Assembly (NCBI GenBank): GCA_032718475.1
Contig: JAUCBJ010004677.1
Coordinates: 1 to 44,457 of the forward strand
Direction: 5' to 3'
DNA from: Nemertoderma westbladi
Taxonomy: Eukaryota > Xenacoelomorpha > Nemertodermatida > Nemertodermatidae
DNA length: 44,457 nt
A program made the position numbers and the translations under genes. Below the pieces are notes generated by a model. It made no database searches. It worked only from the letters and a program-made list of their open reading frames with translations, and was not told where the DNA came from. Positions 43,371 through 44,457 of this stretch are shown here, one piece after another (position 1 is the first letter of the stretch; the number at the start of each line of letters is the position of its first letter).

Positions 43371-44457
43371 TATGAATTCTGTTCGCGCTTTCAGACCTTT
43401 GGCAGTTTAACCCACCAAATTAAGATGTCTTCTAGATATTAAATCTGTTTTTTAGTCTATGACAAGTATTTGATTCACTACACTAGTCGAAACCAATCCG
43501 TGCGCGACCATTCACCCGCTGGATATTCCCGGGAGATTGGGTTCGACGGTTTAATTTTATTGCTATGTAAGCCTAATGTATTATTCGACTGACAGTACTA
43601 TATAATCTCTGACAATATTATTCACCTTCGGTAATATTAACAGTTCCTTTAGGACGTGGCGCTTTATCTATATAAACAGAGTTATGACTTAAACTACTCA
43701 CAACGATATGGCTTAATTATAATTCACATATATGGCGCATTCTTTAGGAATTGCTTCTTTAACAGACTCACTCATACACAATGCTGCACAATACTGCACA
43801 CTAATCTGCCAATCTTCACTGATTTTAGTCACATATAAAAGGAACACAGGCTGAATCATGTAGGGGCTATCAAATAACATTAGATTCACTTCAAACCAAT
43901 TTAACACAAGTCACAATCGTTATTGGTAACCTTTCTCTCTTACCTTCGGTATATCAAGAATATTGGGTTGCGGGGTTATTTATCGTTATTCCAAATATAA
44001 TAATTCATCAACCATATTATGAAGAACTGACAGTAAATAGCAGTATAAAACAACAACTGAACAGTTAGGTAGATCGGTACGTCAGTACCGGTATGTCAGT
44101 TAAAGGATATATGCCCTTTATAATTAAACCTACCAGTGTACGACTAAAAAACAGTACAGCACAAAATACTTCCAAGCCGTTCTTTCTTTGGCTCAAGACT
44201 GAATGTCAACACTGCACATAGGCATTGCGTCATTTCTCGGAAATTTTCTGTACAAGGAGCCACAAAAACGCTCTCATTGGCTGACTGAACTGAGAGACGC
44301 CGTAGAACAAAGGAAATCAACACGTATGAATGTCAGCTGTTAACCGTAGTCATAGTAACTACTGTTCAAGAGTAGCTATCACCCCTTTGCGTCACGAATT
44401 GCCATAGAATCATAAAATATGCCTTTCACAGTACACATACGGAGGAAATAGGTCTTA
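43371..44457. other. right-hand region with no recognised feature
   Basis: About 1.1 kb of mixed-composition DNA. CCGGTA and TAGGCCTA words occur, and GGGTTCGACGG near 43538 resembles a Pol III B box, but no paired A box or tRNA fold was convincing. Confidence 0.4.

Noticed and set aside
43530-43560. Possible Pol III B box (GGGTTCGACGG) hinting at a tRNA-derived SINE
   Set aside because: No matching A box at the right distance and no cloverleaf could be folded.

Overview
This looks like eukaryotic, almost certainly metazoan, nuclear DNA. It is AT-rich with no operon-like gene packing, and it is filled with non-LTR retrotransposons, a BEL/Pao-type LTR element, cut-and-paste transposons, foldback MITEs, satellites and homopolymer tracts. 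The element types (RTE-like LINE, BEL/Pao, pogo with a C-terminal PHD-like finger, DNC-QNKN type transposase) suit an aquatic invertebrate; the species cannot be named. I found no intact host single-copy gene, no rRNA or tRNA gene and no CRISPR array. Every long coding region can be read as mobile or repeated DNA.

Layout. 1-790: LINE reverse-transcriptase fragment, then a 125-bp element with inverted ends. 792-5572: a complete 4.8-kb DNA transposon (element A) with matching terminal inverted repeats (TIRs), subterminal repeats and a broken minus-strand transposase. 6369-10275: a cysteine-rich repeated gene fragment split by a 3.4-kb pogo-like transposon (6631-10054, TA duplication). 10803-11655: a retroelement-like relic. 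12391-16941: a BEL/Pao-like LTR element on the minus strand with gag and protease but no reverse transcriptase. 17474-19719: a 5'-truncated RTE-like LINE with a 10-bp target-site duplication (TSD). 20315-21217: a large foldback MITE. 22397-26130: a second transposase gene (element B), cut by a 1.65-kb non-autonomous element carrying 13 tandem units of about 68 bp. 26256-28960: short hairpins and AT-rich repeats. 28963-32730: a full-length copy of the same LINE, with a 13-bp TSD and only one frameshift. 32893-40730: a different, unusually complex LINE, itself interrupted by a 1.4-kb MITE (38686-40097). 40761-41039: a small foldback and a third fragment of the first LINE. 42650-43370: an approximately 160-bp satellite. 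43371-44457: nothing recognised.

The most interesting object is the LINE at 32893-40730. Its first ORF joins a cysteine-rich N-terminus, a 27-bp tandem repeat, a Ulp1/C48-like cysteine protease, a coiled coil and a possible RNA-binding fold. Its second ORF is an APE-type endonuclease plus reverse transcriptase. Ulp1-like proteases are known from NeSL/Utopia LINEs, which use restriction-like endonucleases, so pairing one with an APE endonuclease deserves a check. Nesting is clean: removing the MITE from this LINE, or the array element from transposase B, with one TSD copy kept, puts the host reading frame back in register. That confirms the insertion boundaries from the sequence alone.
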